Notes: generated by a model not told the origin, from the letters alone. Positions 33,016 to 42,480 are shown, counted from the stretch's first letter. The stretch: DNA of 64,000 nucleotides from Clostridiaceae bacterium (GCA_910575435.1 CAJTGI010000010.1:1-64000), one strand, 5' to 3'. Made by a program: numbers and translations.

Positions 33016-34296
33016 CTAACACTCCTTTTCTATCTCATCCAAAACGATCTTCTTGTAATCCTCCTGCAATCGGTTCACATCCTGATACTGCCGCATATCC
33101 GTAAGCCCGGCAATATCTGCAAAATGGCCTTCTCCCACCATGCCGGATATCTCTGCCGCCGCCCTCTCTGCAAATACCAGGGATTCCAGCAAGGAATTGC
33201 TGGCAAGGCGATTCTTGCCATGCACCCCATTGCAGGAAGTCTCCCCGATGGCATACAGCGCCTCCATGGAAGTCCTGCTGGAAAGATTCACCTGAATCCC
33301 CCCCATGAAATAATGCTGTGCCGGCACGACAGGAATGCATTCTCTCGTAGGGTCATACCCCTCCTCCAAGCACTGCTGCAAAATATTCGGAAAATGGGAC
33401 CGAATCTCTTCCTCGGGAATCTTCTCCATGGAAAGCCATACAAAAGGCATGTCATCCTCTTCCATCTGCCGATGGATGGCAGCGGTTACCACGTCCCTGG
33501 GAAGCAACTCATCGCAAAACCGCTCCTTATTCTTATTCAGGAGCACCGCCCCCTCCCCCCGAACGGATTCCGAGATCAGGAAACGCCTTCCCGGCTTCTC
33601 GGAATATAGCGTGGTGGGGTGAATTTGGACGTAGCCCACATGTTTCAATGCGATTCCATGCTTCTTTGCAATCGCCACAGCATCCCCGGTAATGTGGCGA
33701 TAATTCGTGGTATGCTGGTACAGCCCCCCCAGGCCGCCACAGGCAAAGACCGTATATTTTGCCTGGATTACCTGCACATCCCCGGTAGAATCCTGCACCA
33801 CAATGCCATAACAGCGTTTTCCATCTGAGATGATATCCAGCATCATCGTATGCTCCATCATCTGAACATTCTTCCTCTGCCTCACATTCTCCAACAGGGT
33901 GCTGGTAATTTCCTTTCCCGTGCAATCCTTGTGAAAGAGAATGCGGGGCCTGCTGTGCCCCCCTTCCCTGGTAAAGACCAGCCCATCCCCATCCTGCTCA
34001 AAATCCACGCCAAAAGCCATCAGCTGCTCAGCAATCTTCTGAGAAGAGCGGATCATCACTTCCACAGAGGCCGCATCATTCTCATAATGCCCCGCCCGCA
34101 TGGTATCATCAAAATATCCCTGATAATCCTCCTCGTCCCGAAGCATGCAGATGCCGCCCTGGGCCAGATAGGAATCACTCTTATCCACATCCGACTTGCA
34201 TATCATCAGCACCTGGACATTCTCCGGAAAATGCAATGCGCAGAATAGCCCTGCCGCGCCTGTTCCAACTATCACAACATCTATCTTTTTCGTCAT
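33016..34296 (-). CDS. nadB: L-aspartate oxidase
   Basis: 426 residues from ATG 34296 (AAGGTGA six bases upstream). VVIVGTGAAGLFCALHF binds FAD; SDSYLAQGGICMLRDEED, HSRPRILFHKDCTGKEI and HYFMGGIQVNLSSRTSMEAL are NadB/SdhA-type blocks. It oxidises L-aspartate to iminoaspartate, with fumarate as likely acceptor in an anaerobe. The C-terminus is shorter than E. coli NadB, lacking much of the helical cap, as in many Firmicutes. Confidence 0.93.
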   Translation of the reverse strand: MTKKIDVVIVGTGAAGLFCALHFPENVQVLMICKSDVDKSDSYLAQGGICMLRDEEDYQGYFDDTMRAGHYENDAASVEVMIRSSQKIAEQLMAFGVDFEQDGDGLVFTREGGHSRPRILFHKDCTGKEITSTLLENVRQRKNVQMMEHTMMLDIISDGKRCYGIVVQDSTGDVQVIQAKYTVFACGGLGGLYQHTTNYRHITGDAVAIAKKHGIALKHVGYVQIHPTTLYSEKPGRRFLISESVRGEGAVLLNKNKERFCDELLPRDVVTAAIHRQMEEDDMPFVWLSMEKIPEEEIRSHFPNILQQCLEEGYDPTRECIPVVPAQHYFMGGIQVNLSSRTSMEALYAIGETSCNGVHGKNRLASNSLLESLVFAERAAAEISGMVGEGHFADIAGLTDMRQYQDVNRLQEDYKKIVLDEIEKEC

Positions 34297-34332
34297 AAGC
34301 AATCACCTTGCTTTCCCCCTATCTTTAAAAGT

Positions 34333-34585
34333 CGATTGCTTCGTGCTACGCACTTCTACGCTACGCTCCGGTCGTTGCCAAACGAGTGCCACTGGCACTC
34401 GTTTGGCAACGCAATCGCCACCTGCATTCGCAATCCGCCCTTATCGGGAACATGAATAAGCAATTTGGCTTATTCATGTTATTGCATCATATTGGTGGTG
34501 CGCCAAATATTTGAGAATACCCCTATGCAAGCATAGTGTATTCTCAAATGCTTGGCTTTACTTTTAAAGTAAAATAATAACACCG
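34333..34585 (-). repeat. Dispersed intergenic repeat, copy R1 (with 50-bp hairpin insert)
   Basis: About 150 bp (from GCAATCGCCACCTGCATTCG to GTGTATTCTCAAATGCTTGG) are nearly identical to 57227-57420. Internal hairpins include CATGAATAAGC/GCTTATTCATG and TTTGAGAATAC/GTATTCTCAAA. This copy also has a perfect 17-bp-arm palindrome, GTTGCCAAACGAGTGCC and its complement (34374-34410). It lies upstream of nadB and downstream of the PocR-MCP gene. Confidence 0.8.
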
Positions 34586-34671
34586 AGTATAACACAAACG
34601 CCACCTATTTACAAGTTTCCCCTGCGTAAAGTTAAAAAAAGGGTAACAGTTCAGCCTTCCATAAAATGCGA

Positions 34672-34862
34672 GGATTTTTGACATGCTTTATGTCAAAAAT
34701 ATGAGTTTTAAGGTGCCATTTTGCACGCTTTTTGTGCAAAATGTGTACATCAACAGTGCTGAAAGCACTGCTGTGTAACTATGAAGCCGCAAGGCTGAAT
34801 AGTTACAAAAAGGGAAATTTGGCTGTGAAAAGTAACTTTGGCACATCCAAATTTCCCTTTGC
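34672..34862. repeat. Array of five consecutive perfect hairpins
   Basis: In order: ATTTTTGACAT/ATGTCAAAAAT, CATTTTGCAC/GTGCAAAATG, CAGTGCT/AGCACTG, GTAACTAT/ATAGTTAC with inner AGCC/GGCT, and AAAGGGAAATTTGG/CCAAATTTCCCTTT. The last is a good terminator for the leftward PocR-MCP gene. The others have no clear role. No gene is supported in 34586-34880. Confidence 0.6.
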
Positions 34863-34880
34863 TTTATACTCCAATGACCA

Positions 34881-35663
34881 TTACTGATGATACATGCCCG
34901 CCAGCTTCTCGATGGCATCCGTCACTTCAATTACAGATTTCTCAATGTCACCGTATATTGCGGCAGACTGGGTAGACAAATCTCCCATGCTCTTTGCAAC
35001 CACAGCAAAGCCCACGCCAGCCTCTCCACTTCTGGCCGCCTCAATAGACGCATTCAATGACAGCATCTTCTGCTTGCTGGCAATAGACTTCAGCGAATGG
35101 GTATTATTATTGATGGTCTCAATCACCTCTGTAGCATGATTGATTTCATCGCTGAGCCCTGTCAGTCTTCCACTATTCTTATACTGGTTGTACTCCATCT
35201 CCACCAGCTGGTTCACCACCATTTCCAGTAATTTCGCTGACGCGCGAATCTTGCTCTCATCGCTGACAGGAACCTTGCGCACGGCCCTCACATATGCTTC
35301 CGGGTCAATTCCCAGTTCCTCTGCCGTGGCGCGAAACTTGTCCTCGTCCGGCTCCTCGGGAAGAACCTGTCCCCCAATCATCGCACCCATTCTCTCTCCG
35401 TCAACAATAATGTCAAAAGCAAAATCCATCAGGCCCGCATGGCAGAAATATGTACCCGTGCATTCATTGTCACACTTCACGCAACGCCGGTTCCCCTCCG
35501 CAGTTCCACGAGTGTACTTCATGCAGAAATCCGTAAAATTGCTCCCCTCTGTCATGTATTCCCCTTTGGCGTCCACTGCAATGGCAGCCAGCCCAGTCGC
35601 ATTAGAAAACTGGTCCTGTATGTCCTGAAGCTTCTTCATATCCAAAAAATCATAAATCTCCAT
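34881..35663 (-). CDS. Soluble PocR-MCP sensor protein
   Basis: 260 residues from ATG 35663 (GGGGA upstream); a longer open frame to 35855 has no credible start. Residues 5-160 form a PocR ligand-binding domain with CVKCDNECTG and YFCHAGLMDFAFDIIVDGER, the Cys/His pattern of PocR sensors. The C-terminal 90 residues are a short methyl-accepting signalling helix (KQKMLSLNASIEAARSGEAG, GFAVVAKSMGDLSTQS). There is no transmembrane segment or HAMP, so it is cytosolic. The MCP hairpin is much shorter than in full receptors. No CheA/CheW gene is nearby. Confidence 0.8.
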   Translation of the reverse strand: MEIYDFLDMKKLQDIQDQFSNATGLAAIAVDAKGEYMTEGSNFTDFCMKYTRGTAEGNRRCVKCDNECTGTYFCHAGLMDFAFDIIVDGERMGAMIGGQVLPEEPDEDKFRATAEELGIDPEAYVRAVRKVPVSDESKIRASAKLLEMVVNQLVEMEYNQYKNSGRLTGLSDEINHATEVIETINNNTHSLKSIASKQKMLSLNASIEAARSGEAGVGFAVVAKSMGDLSTQSAAIYGDIEKSVIEVTDAIEKLAGMYHQ

Positions 35664-36069
35664 AATAATCCCCATTTCTGCGCCACTTCTTGCACAAAGC
35701 AACTTTGTGCCAAGCAGCGCGCAGACACAATATTGCCAATCTCTTGCTACGTAAGCGTTATCCTCCTCATTTTTTATATCCTGAAATGAATCCCACGTCC
35801 CTGTCCATTTCCCTTCAATTATTAATATTTTACAATATAACGAAGCAAAAATCAACCATTCATAGAGATTTCTTCCCTAACAATGTTGCCCCAGGCCACC
35901 ATGTTCTTGGCTTAGAGGAACTATTAGACGATATGATCAAAGAGGAATTTTCACTTTTAGAAGAATTTCACGCAAGATAGAAGAAATATTCAGAATATGC
36001 CCAAAAACGAACTATATGATAATTGACGCATTTATGTTCACAGCCATCGACCCAATCCTGAGATAACCC

Positions 36070-36109
36070 CCGCCGATGCCATGACGCAGAATTCTCACGG
36101 CATCGGCGG
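36070..36109 (-). terminator. Terminator-like stem after cysNC
   Basis: CCGCCGATGCC (36070-36080) pairs with GGCATCGGCGG (36099-36109), 11 bp, around an 18-base loop. It lies 46 bases after the cysNC stop. The T tract is poor. The rest of 35664-36154 holds no gene I can support, only an open plus-strand frame (see rejected list). Confidence 0.5.
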
Positions 36110-36154
36110 CTATTAATGATACGAACATCCACTTCGGGCTATCTTGCAATATTT

Positions 36155-37981
36155 TTACAGATATTTCTCCAGCTGTTCCATGATGCTGGTCACGGATTCT
36201 TCCAAACTCTTTCCCGTGGTATCCAACACGATATCAGGATCCGCCGGCGGCTCATAGGGACTGGAAATCCCAGAGAAATTAGGGATTTTCCCTTCCCTGG
36301 CCTTTTTGTACAGGCCCTTCACGTCCCTCTTCTCGCACTCTTCCAAGGGCGTGCTAATATATATTTCTATATAATGATCCTCGCCTACAATATTCTTTGC
36401 CCGCTCTCTGTCCCTGCGGAAAGGAGAGATAAAGGACACCAAGGTGAGAAGACCCGCATCATTCATCAACTTGGCCACCTCTGCCACGCGGCGAATATTC
36501 TCAATCCGATCCTGCTCCCGGAATCCCAGATCCCGGTTCAGCCCCATGCGGATATTGTCCCCATCCAGCACCATGGTATATCTTCCCTGGGCAAAGAGCA
36601 GCTTCTCCAATTCATTTACGATGGTAGACTTTCCAGAACCGGATAAGCCGGTGAGCCAGATGGTCTTCGGCGTCTGGTTCATATGCTGTCCCCGCAGCTG
36701 CCTATTAATATCCATCTCATGCCATACCACGTTTTCATCCCGGCGAAGGGGATGCCTGATCACGCCGCATGCGGAAGTCATATGGGTTACCCTGTCAATC
36801 AGGATAAATCCTCCCAAAATCTTATTCTTCTTAAACTCTCCGAAAGCTATCTGTTCCGAGCAAGCGATATCGCACACGGCAATCTCGTTTTTATAGATAC
36901 GCTCCGACTTGATATGGGTGCCCTCATTCACATCAATCTTATATTTAATATTCATCAGCGTGGCGGGAACCAATCTGGTACCAACTTTCAGGAGGTAATT
37001 CTTCCCCGCCACCAACTTTTGGTCATCCATCCAGAGCAGGCGACAAGAGAATAATTTTCCAAGATGGATATCCCCCTCGCTGTGCAGCACGCAGCCCCTG
37101 GACACGTCCACTTCCCTGTCCAGCTCCACGGTCACGGGCCGGCCCTTGCCTGCCTTTTCCACGCTCTGATTCAAGACATGCAGGGACTTTACCTTTGCCT
37201 TTTCCCTGCTTGGCAAGGTCTCGATTTCCTGCCCCACAGAAATCTCTCCCCCGGCAATCTCACCCTGAAATCCACGGAACGTCCTATCCGGGCGGCATAC
37301 GCGCTGTACCGGCATATAGAAAAATCCATCCTCTTCTCCCACAGCCACATCTACCGTCTCAAGATATTCCAGCAACGTCTTGTCATGATACCACAGCATC
37401 TTCTCGGAACGCTGAGTGACATTATCCCCCGCCGTGGCGGATACCGGAATGACAAACTGGCTATGGAAGTCATACTCTGCCGCCATCTGGCGGATGCCAG
37501 CCTCAATTTCCCGGAAGGTCGTCTCCTCGTAATCCACCAAGTCCATCTTATTTACGGCATACACCACAGACTTAATGCCCATCAGAGCGCAGATCCTAGT
37601 ATGCCTCTTTGTCTGCAGCAGAACGCCCTTGGTCACATCCACCAGAATCACGGCCAAATCCGCAAAAGACGCCCCTACGGCCATATTTCTTGTATACTCT
37701 TCATGTCCCGGCGTATCCGCCACGATAAAGCTTCTCTTCTCCGTGGTAAAATAGCGATAAGCCACATCAATGGTAATGCCCTGCTCCCGCTCCGCCATCA
37801 AGCCATCCAGAAGAAGGGAGTAATCAATCTCGCCCCCGGTACTTCCCACCCTGCTGTCCAGCTCCAACGCCCTCTCCTGGTCGGCAAAAATCAACTTCGC
37901 ATCGTACAGCATATGGCCAATCAGGGTAGACTTTCCATCATCCACGCTTCCACAAGTAATAAATTTCAATAAACTCTGCAT
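36155..37981 (-). CDS. cysNC: Bifunctional sulfate adenylyltransferase subunit 1 / adenylylsulfate kinase
   Basis: 608 residues. The N-terminal CysN GTPase has GSVDDGKSTLIGHMLYD (P-loop), VADTPGHEEYTRNMAVGASF and VNKMDL. After EF-Tu-like beta barrels, the CysC kinase starts near residue 435 with IWLTGLSGSGKSTIVNELEK and has DGDNIRMGLNRDLGF and FISPFRRDRERA. It drives APS formation with GTP and then makes PAPS. The gene overlaps the cysD stop by one base (TAATG). No APS/PAPS reductase, sulfite reductase or sulfate permease is in the window, so the PAPS may serve assimilation elsewhere or sulfation. Confidence 0.95.
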   Translation of the reverse strand: MQSLLKFITCGSVDDGKSTLIGHMLYDAKLIFADQERALELDSRVGSTGGEIDYSLLLDGLMAEREQGITIDVAYRYFTTEKRSFIVADTPGHEEYTRNMAVGASFADLAVILVDVTKGVLLQTKRHTRICALMGIKSVVYAVNKMDLVDYEETTFREIEAGIRQMAAEYDFHSQFVIPVSATAGDNVTQRSEKMLWYHDKTLLEYLETVDVAVGEEDGFFYMPVQRVCRPDRTFRGFQGEIAGGEISVGQEIETLPSREKAKVKSLHVLNQSVEKAGKGRPVTVELDREVDVSRGCVLHSEGDIHLGKLFSCRLLWMDDQKLVAGKNYLLKVGTRLVPATLMNIKYKIDVNEGTHIKSERIYKNEIAVCDIACSEQIAFGEFKKNKILGGFILIDRVTHMTSACGVIRHPLRRDENVVWHEMDINRQLRGQHMNQTPKTIWLTGLSGSGKSTIVNELEKLLFAQGRYTMVLDGDNIRMGLNRDLGFREQDRIENIRRVAEVAKLMNDAGLLTLVSFISPFRRDRERAKNIVGEDHYIEIYISTPLEECEKRDVKGLYKKAREGKIPNFSGISSPYEPPADPDIVLDTTGKSLEESVTSIMEQLEKYL

Positions 37982-38880
37982 TAGAAATAGCCCTCCCTCT
38001 TTCTCCGTTCCATGCTGCCTGCCGCCTCATTGTCGATCACGCGGCTTGTCCGCTCGGAAGAAACCGCTCCCAGCGTCTCCTCAATAATGGCATCAAGCGT
38101 ATCTGCCTGGGATTCCACGCCTCCTGTAAGGGGGTAGCATCCCAGCGTGCGAAAACGCACTTTCTTGTTCTGCACTTCCTCTCCCGGACGAAGGCGCATC
38201 CTGTCATCATCCACCATGATGATATTGCCATCCCGAAATACTACGGGACGCTCCTTGGCAAAATAAAGGGATGGAATCTCTATCTCTTCTTTCCGGATAT
38301 ATTGCCAGATATCCTTCTCCGTCCAGTTAGACAGGGGAAACACCCGCACTTCCTCCCCCTGGAATATCTGGGTATTGAATAATCTCCACATCTCAGGCCG
38401 CTGGTTTTTCGGGTCCCATCCATGGGACTCATTTCTGAAAGAAAAAATCCTCTCTTTCGCCCTGGATTTTTCCTCATCCCTCCTGCCTCCGCCAAATGCG
38501 GCGGTGAACTGGTATTTATCCAACGCCTGTTTCAGAGCCTGGGTCTTCATAATATCCGTGTAGGCAGCTCCGTGGTCAAATGGATTAATTCCCTGCTCTA
38601 CGCCCTCCTGATTGGTATACACCAGCATTTCCAATCCATATTTCTCCGCCATCCGATCCCGAAACTCGATCATCTCCCCGAATTTCCATGTGGTATCCAC
38701 ATGCAAAAATGGAAAGGGCGGCTTCTCAGGATAGAACGCCTTCAATGCCAAGTGCAACATAACTGAACTGTCTTTTCCTATGGAGTAAAGCATCACCGGC
38801 TTCTCACACTCTGCTGCCACTTCCCGCATGATATAGATTGCCTCTGCCTCCAGTTCCTCCAAGTGGGACATCTTTTCCAT
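37981..38880 (-). CDS. cysD: Sulfate adenylyltransferase subunit 2
   Basis: 299 residues from ATG 38880, eight bases after GGAGG; an ATG five codons upstream would put that site inside the gene. [20 protein letters not shown] is the PP-loop (SxGKDS) that binds [41 protein letters not shown] and [15 protein letters not shown] are CysD blocks. It adenylates sulfate with the CysN GTPase encoded next. Confidence 0.95.
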   Translation of the reverse strand: MEKMSHLEELEAEAIYIMREVAAECEKPVMLYSIGKDSSVMLHLALKAFYPEKPPFPFLHVDTTWKFGEMIEFRDRMAEKYGLEMLVYTNQEGVEQGINPFDHGAAYTDIMKTQALKQALDKYQFTAAFGGGRRDEEKSRAKERIFSFRNESHGWDPKNQRPEMWRLFNTQIFQGEEVRVFPLSNWTEKDIWQYIRKEEIEIPSLYFAKERPVVFRDGNIIMVDDDRMRLRPGEEVQNKKVRFRTLGCYPLTGGVESQADTLDAIIEETLGAVSSERTSRVIDNEAAGSMERRKREGYF

Positions 38881-38945
38881 ACATATATCCTCCATTGTAT
38901 TTTAGACTATAAACTTATTTTTCGCCTAAATGATAAAGTTAATAT

Positions 38946-38974
38946 ATTATATATCTTTTACTAAAAATTTACAA
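38946..38974 (-). promoter_or_regulatory. Promoter of cysD-cysNC
   Basis: On the minus strand: TTGTAA (38969-38974), 17 bases, TATAAT (38946-38951). The leader to the start codon is about 60 bases. The remaining AT-rich gap 38975-39231 shows no gene. Confidence 0.65.
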
Positions 38975-39231
38975 TATTGTGTTCTTTTTACAGTATTATC
39001 ATGTCAAATTTGCGTCATGCGCATACAATTATATCATTGACATGCCACATAAGCGACATGGCCAGAAATTAAAATTGATTCGCCACCGATGCACAGAAAC
39101 TTTTATCCTTAGACTATTATCGACTTTGTAATTTCCCTGACCGCATGCTATGATAAGATATAATGCAGTAGGTATCCCATTTGGGCACGGCCTGCGATGA
39201 CATAAATTTTCCGAAAGGAGCAAGAGATCCC

Positions 39232-40302
39232 ATGAACACAGAAGCTTTGCCAGAGCCAAGGAGCGGCGGCATATCGGCCGCCCAGAAGGCTATGATTTTC
39301 CGAAACATGAGCGACGGCATCATGACCGTTGGAGAAAACGGCCAAATCACTTACGTCAATGCCGCCCTGCTGGAAATATTCCACTTTGAAAAAGAGGAAG
39401 ATGTCCTGGGAAAATCCTTTGAAAAAATATTCCTGCACAATAAGAAAAACCACGCTTTCAACAAGTTCTTTTCTCTGGCCACGGAAAAGCGGCAGCCCAC
39501 GGAAAAGACTTTCCTGCGCTACCGCATGGACAATGGGGAAAAACTATACCTAGATATCGATGTGAGCCTGATGGATCAGAACTGGAACCACATTTCCGAG
39601 GATCGCTTCCCCGGCATGATGATTTTGATAGAAAATGCCACCGACCGCTTTACCCTTCGCCAGAGGGAACACGATTATGCCTATATATTTGCTGGCATTA
39701 TCTTCTGCATCACCTCATACCTCATGGCATGGAGCTGCATCCGCTTCACCCTGGGCATCCAGCTGCACACCTCGATCTACACCATGATCATCGAGGTCAT
39801 CACCTTTGCCCTCTTCTTGGAAATCGTATTTTTCACCAGTTTCTCCCTGAAAGAGATCGGACTGGTTCCCCGTTGGAAAAAGTTTAAGCAAAACATGCTA
39901 GAAACCCTTACCATCGCCGTCATCTCAGGCGCAGTGCTGGTTCTGTCAAAGATTATCCTCGCCCTCTTCGGGATACAGATCAAGAGTTATTTTTTGGGGG
40001 GCTCCTGGCGAGGGCTGGCAAACTATGGCTTCACCGCCCTCTTGCAGGAATTTCTGGCAAGGGGCGTCATCCAGACCAGCGTGAAATCCCTGATGCGGAT
40101 CAAATACCAGAAAATGCTGGGAATCATTCTCACATCCCTTCTCTTCTCCCTGATGCACATGCCCTTCGGCTTTATCTTCATGATGGGAGCCTTGGTACTC
40201 AGCCTGGCGCTGGGATACCTCTTCGAGCGTCAGGGGGACTTGTGGGGATGCGCTCTGCTCCACTGGTTCTGCGGCTATCTCACCATGTGCCTGTATTTTT
40301 AA
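39232..40302 (+). CDS. PAS domain fused to CPBP-type (CAAX protease-like) membrane domain
   Basis: 356 residues from ATG 39232 (AAAGGAG upstream). Residues 20-140 are a PAS domain: AMIFRNMSDGIMTVGENGQI, TYVNAALLEIFHFEKEEDVL and LYLDIDVSLMD. Then come about seven membrane segments with the CPBP/Abi motifs ALLQEFLARGVIQ (EExxxR-like, but first Glu is Gln), LLFSLMHMPFG (FxxxH) and LLHWFCGYL. CPBP proteins include prenyl-protein peptidases and bacteriocin-immunity proteins. A cytosolic PAS sensor joined to such a peptidase suggests signal-controlled intramembrane activity. Confidence 0.75.
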   Translation: MNTEALPEPRSGGISAAQKAMIFRNMSDGIMTVGENGQITYVNAALLEIFHFEKEEDVLGKSFEKIFLHNKKNHAFNKFFSLATEKRQPTEKTFLRYRMDNGEKLYLDIDVSLMDQNWNHISEDRFPGMMILIENATDRFTLRQREHDYAYIFAGIIFCITSYLMAWSCIRFTLGIQLHTSIYTMIIEVITFALFLEIVFFTSFSLKEIGLVPRWKKFKQNMLETLTIAVISGAVLVLSKIILALFGIQIKSYFLGGSWRGLANYGFTALLQEFLARGVIQTSVKSLMRIKYQKMLGIILTSLLFSLMHMPFGFIFMMGALVLSLALGYLFERQGDLWGCALLHWFCGYLTMCLYF

Positions 40303-40304
40303 TG

Positions 40305-41729
40305 TTAGAAGCGGAAATCCCGCTTTCCCCCTTTTAATTCCTCCAGATACTGCAACGCCCGCTCCCTGACCTTCTCATTGGGCACGTTCTGAATCTCCCT
40401 GGCAATCAGTTCCTCTCCTATAGCCCTAGTGTCCCCAGATGCATAGTCTTCCAAATATTCTTTCAGCGTCATCAATGCATTGGGCTGACAGCAATTCACA
40501 ATCTGGCCGGACTTCAGCAGGGACATGAATCGGTCTCCCGTGCGCCCCTCCCTGTAGCACGCCGTGCAGAAGCTGGGAATATATCCCAAGCGCATCAGCC
40601 AGTTCACCACCTCGTCCAGAGTCCTGGTATCGCTGACGTCAAACTGGGCGGAACTGTCATCCCGCACCGGCTCCGTATAGCCTCCCACGCTAGTCCTGGA
40701 ACCGCCGCTAATCTGGGAAATCCCCAATCGCAGTACCCGCTCCCTGGTCTCCTGAGACTCCCTGGTGGAGATAATCATCCCCGTGTACGGCACGGCAATT
40801 CTGATTACGGATACAATCTTCTCAAATACGTCATTCGGTACCCCATTGGAGAAATCTGCCGTGTCGATATCGTCCGCCGGGCAGATGCGGGGAACGCTGA
40901 TGGTATGCGGGCCTACGCCTTGAGCCGCCTCCAGGTGCTCCGCATGCATGAGAAGCCCCACCAGCTCATAGCGATATCCCTCCAGGCCAAACAAAACCCC
41001 CAGCCCCACATCGTCAATTCCTCCCGCCATCGCCCGATCCATAGCCTCGGTGTGATAGGCATAGTCATGCTTTGGCCCGGTGGGGTGAAGCTGCTCATAA
41101 GACTCTTTATTGTATGTCTCCTGAAAGAGTATATATGTCCCGATTCCCGCATCCCGCAGTTTCTGATAATTCTCCACCGTGGTTGCCGCAATATTCACAT
41201 TCACCCGCCGAATGGCTCCATTCTTATGCTTGATACCATAAATCGTGTTAATGCTTTCCAAAATATATTCCAAGGGATTGTTCACCGGGTCTTCCCCCGC
41301 CTCGATGGCAAGTCGCTTGTGCCCCATATCCTGCAGGGCAATCACTTCCTTGCGGATCTGCTCCTGGGTCAGCTTAATCCGGGGAATTTGCTTATTTTTG
41401 GCATGGTAGGGACAGTAGGTACACCCATTCACGCAGTAATTCGATAAATATAGAGGCGCAAACATCACTATTCTACGGCCGTAGAATCTCTCCTTAATCT
41501 CTACTGCCAGAGCGCGGATCTGCTCATTCACTTCCGGAATGCCGCACTCCATCAATACCGCCGCCTCTCTGTGGGAAATTCCCTCGGCTCTCTTTGCCTT
41601 CTCCAAAATATCGGCAAGCAACTTCCTATTTTCCCTGTTCTCCCTGGCGTATTCCAGAGAATCCAAGATTTCCTGATGATTGATAAACTCCTCTGCTTTC
41701 ATTGATTTTACATTGTATTCCGGCATCAT
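40305..41729 (-). CDS. hydG: [FeFe]-hydrogenase maturation radical SAM enzyme HydG
   Basis: 474 residues. CVNGCTYC is the CX3CX2C radical SAM motif near residue 97, as in ThiH/HydG, and the C-terminus has FCTACYREGRTGDRFMSLLK with NCCQPNAL, the auxiliary-cluster cysteines special to HydG. It splits tyrosine to CO and cyanide ligands for the H cluster. It follows the TM1266-type regulator. GGGAGGAACC precedes the start; the second ATG three bases later is equally possible. HydE, HydF and the hydrogenase are not in the window. Confidence 0.95.
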   Translation of the reverse strand: MMPEYNVKSMKAEEFINHQEILDSLEYARENRENRKLLADILEKAKRAEGISHREAAVLMECGIPEVNEQIRALAVEIKERFYGRRIVMFAPLYLSNYCVNGCTYCPYHAKNKQIPRIKLTQEQIRKEVIALQDMGHKRLAIEAGEDPVNNPLEYILESINTIYGIKHKNGAIRRVNVNIAATTVENYQKLRDAGIGTYILFQETYNKESYEQLHPTGPKHDYAYHTEAMDRAMAGGIDDVGLGVLFGLEGYRYELVGLLMHAEHLEAAQGVGPHTISVPRICPADDIDTADFSNGVPNDVFEKIVSVIRIAVPYTGMIISTRESQETRERVLRLGISQISGGSRTSVGGYTEPVRDDSSAQFDVSDTRTLDEVVNWLMRLGYIPSFCTACYREGRTGDRFMSLLKSGQIVNCCQPNALMTLKEYLEDYASGDTRAIGEELIAREIQNVPNEKVRERALQYLEELKGGKRDFRF

Positions 41730-41810
41730 GGTTCCTCCCTTGCTACAAATTAAGGCTATTATATGTTACTGTCACTTATCACTAAATTATTACCCTGCCA
41801 GCTACCATGC

Positions 41811-42056
41811 TTATTTTTTAGAGTACACCGCCTTGGCGCTAACGCCTTCCAGCATCCCCAATTTTCCAGATAGGGCGCTGACCACATCGTTTCCCGCATC
41901 CAGCACGATGCTGATGACGGAAATCTTCCGCTCCCGGTAGGGCATCCCCATCCTCCCCACAATATAATCCCGGTACTCGTGCAGCAGCTCATTCACCCGC
42001 TCCACGCTGTCCTCGTTCTCCACGATGATCCCTAAGATTGCAATTCTCTGTTCCAT
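41811..42056 (-). CDS. TM1266-type iron-only hydrogenase system regulator
   Basis: 81 residues. MEQRIAILGIIVENEDSVER, YIVGRMGMPYRERKISVISI and GMLEGVSAKAVYSKK match the small ferredoxin-like (ACT/NikR C-domain-like) family found next to hydrogenase maturation genes. AGGAGGCTTGC precedes the ATG. It lies 81 bases upstream of hydG in the same direction. Its role, sensing of a ligand or metal, is assigned by family only. Confidence 0.88.
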   Translation of the reverse strand: MEQRIAILGIIVENEDSVERVNELLHEYRDYIVGRMGMPYRERKISVISIVLDAGNDVVSALSGKLGMLEGVSAKAVYSKK

Positions 42057-42127
42057 GCAAGCCTCCTATTCCATTCTATTGACGGGCATCTTGTTTTGTA
42101 TCGGAAAATATCCTATAAGCCCAGAAA

Positions 42128-42267
42128 ATGCCCCATGCTCTAAAGCACGGGGCATCTTGGTACAATCAAACAATCGCCTCTATACTATTTGCCATCATCT
42201 GACGAACGTCACACGACAGCGCATCAAATCAAGCACTGCTGCCACGCACGGCTAAAGCCATGCATTC
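42128..42267. mobile_element. Possible IS200/IS605-type remnant (end hairpins only)
   Basis: ATGCCCC...GGGGCAT (42128-42154) around GCTCTAAAGC and, 90 bases on, CACGCACGGCTAAAGCCATG (from 42243) resemble the subterminal hairpins of IS200/IS605 or their small non-autonomous derivatives. No transposase or TnpB frame remains in 42057-42519. Confidence 0.3.
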
Positions 42268-42438
42268 ACATCAAACTCCGCATGCCTTGACATCGGGACG
42301 AACCCTCTGCTTCAGAACACCATTATCATAACACGATGTTGTCACGATTTCAATAGCGTTCCCCCGCATCACTTGCATTTTTAAAGACTCTAAATTGCAG
42401 TTTTACAGTTTCATATTCCATTCTTTCCAACAAATACA

Positions 42439-42480
42439 AGAGAGAACTTTTCATGTAAAAACACACAAGAAGTTCTCTCT
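42439..42480 (-). terminator. Terminator-like stem after the GH94 gene
   Basis: AGAGAGAACTT (42439-42449) pairs with AAGTTCTCTCT (42470-42480), 11 bp. It lies 40 bases after the stop of the phosphorylase gene. Confidence 0.65.

Noticed and set aside
34688-34918. Minus-strand 76-codon frame
   Set aside because: It runs through the hairpin array and the end of the PocR-MCP gene in another frame; no start signal.
35690-35980. Plus-strand frame ending in NNVAPGHHVLGLEELLDDMI
   Set aside because: The acidic end looks protein-like and could be a gene remnant, but there is no start with a ribosome site and no family I can name.
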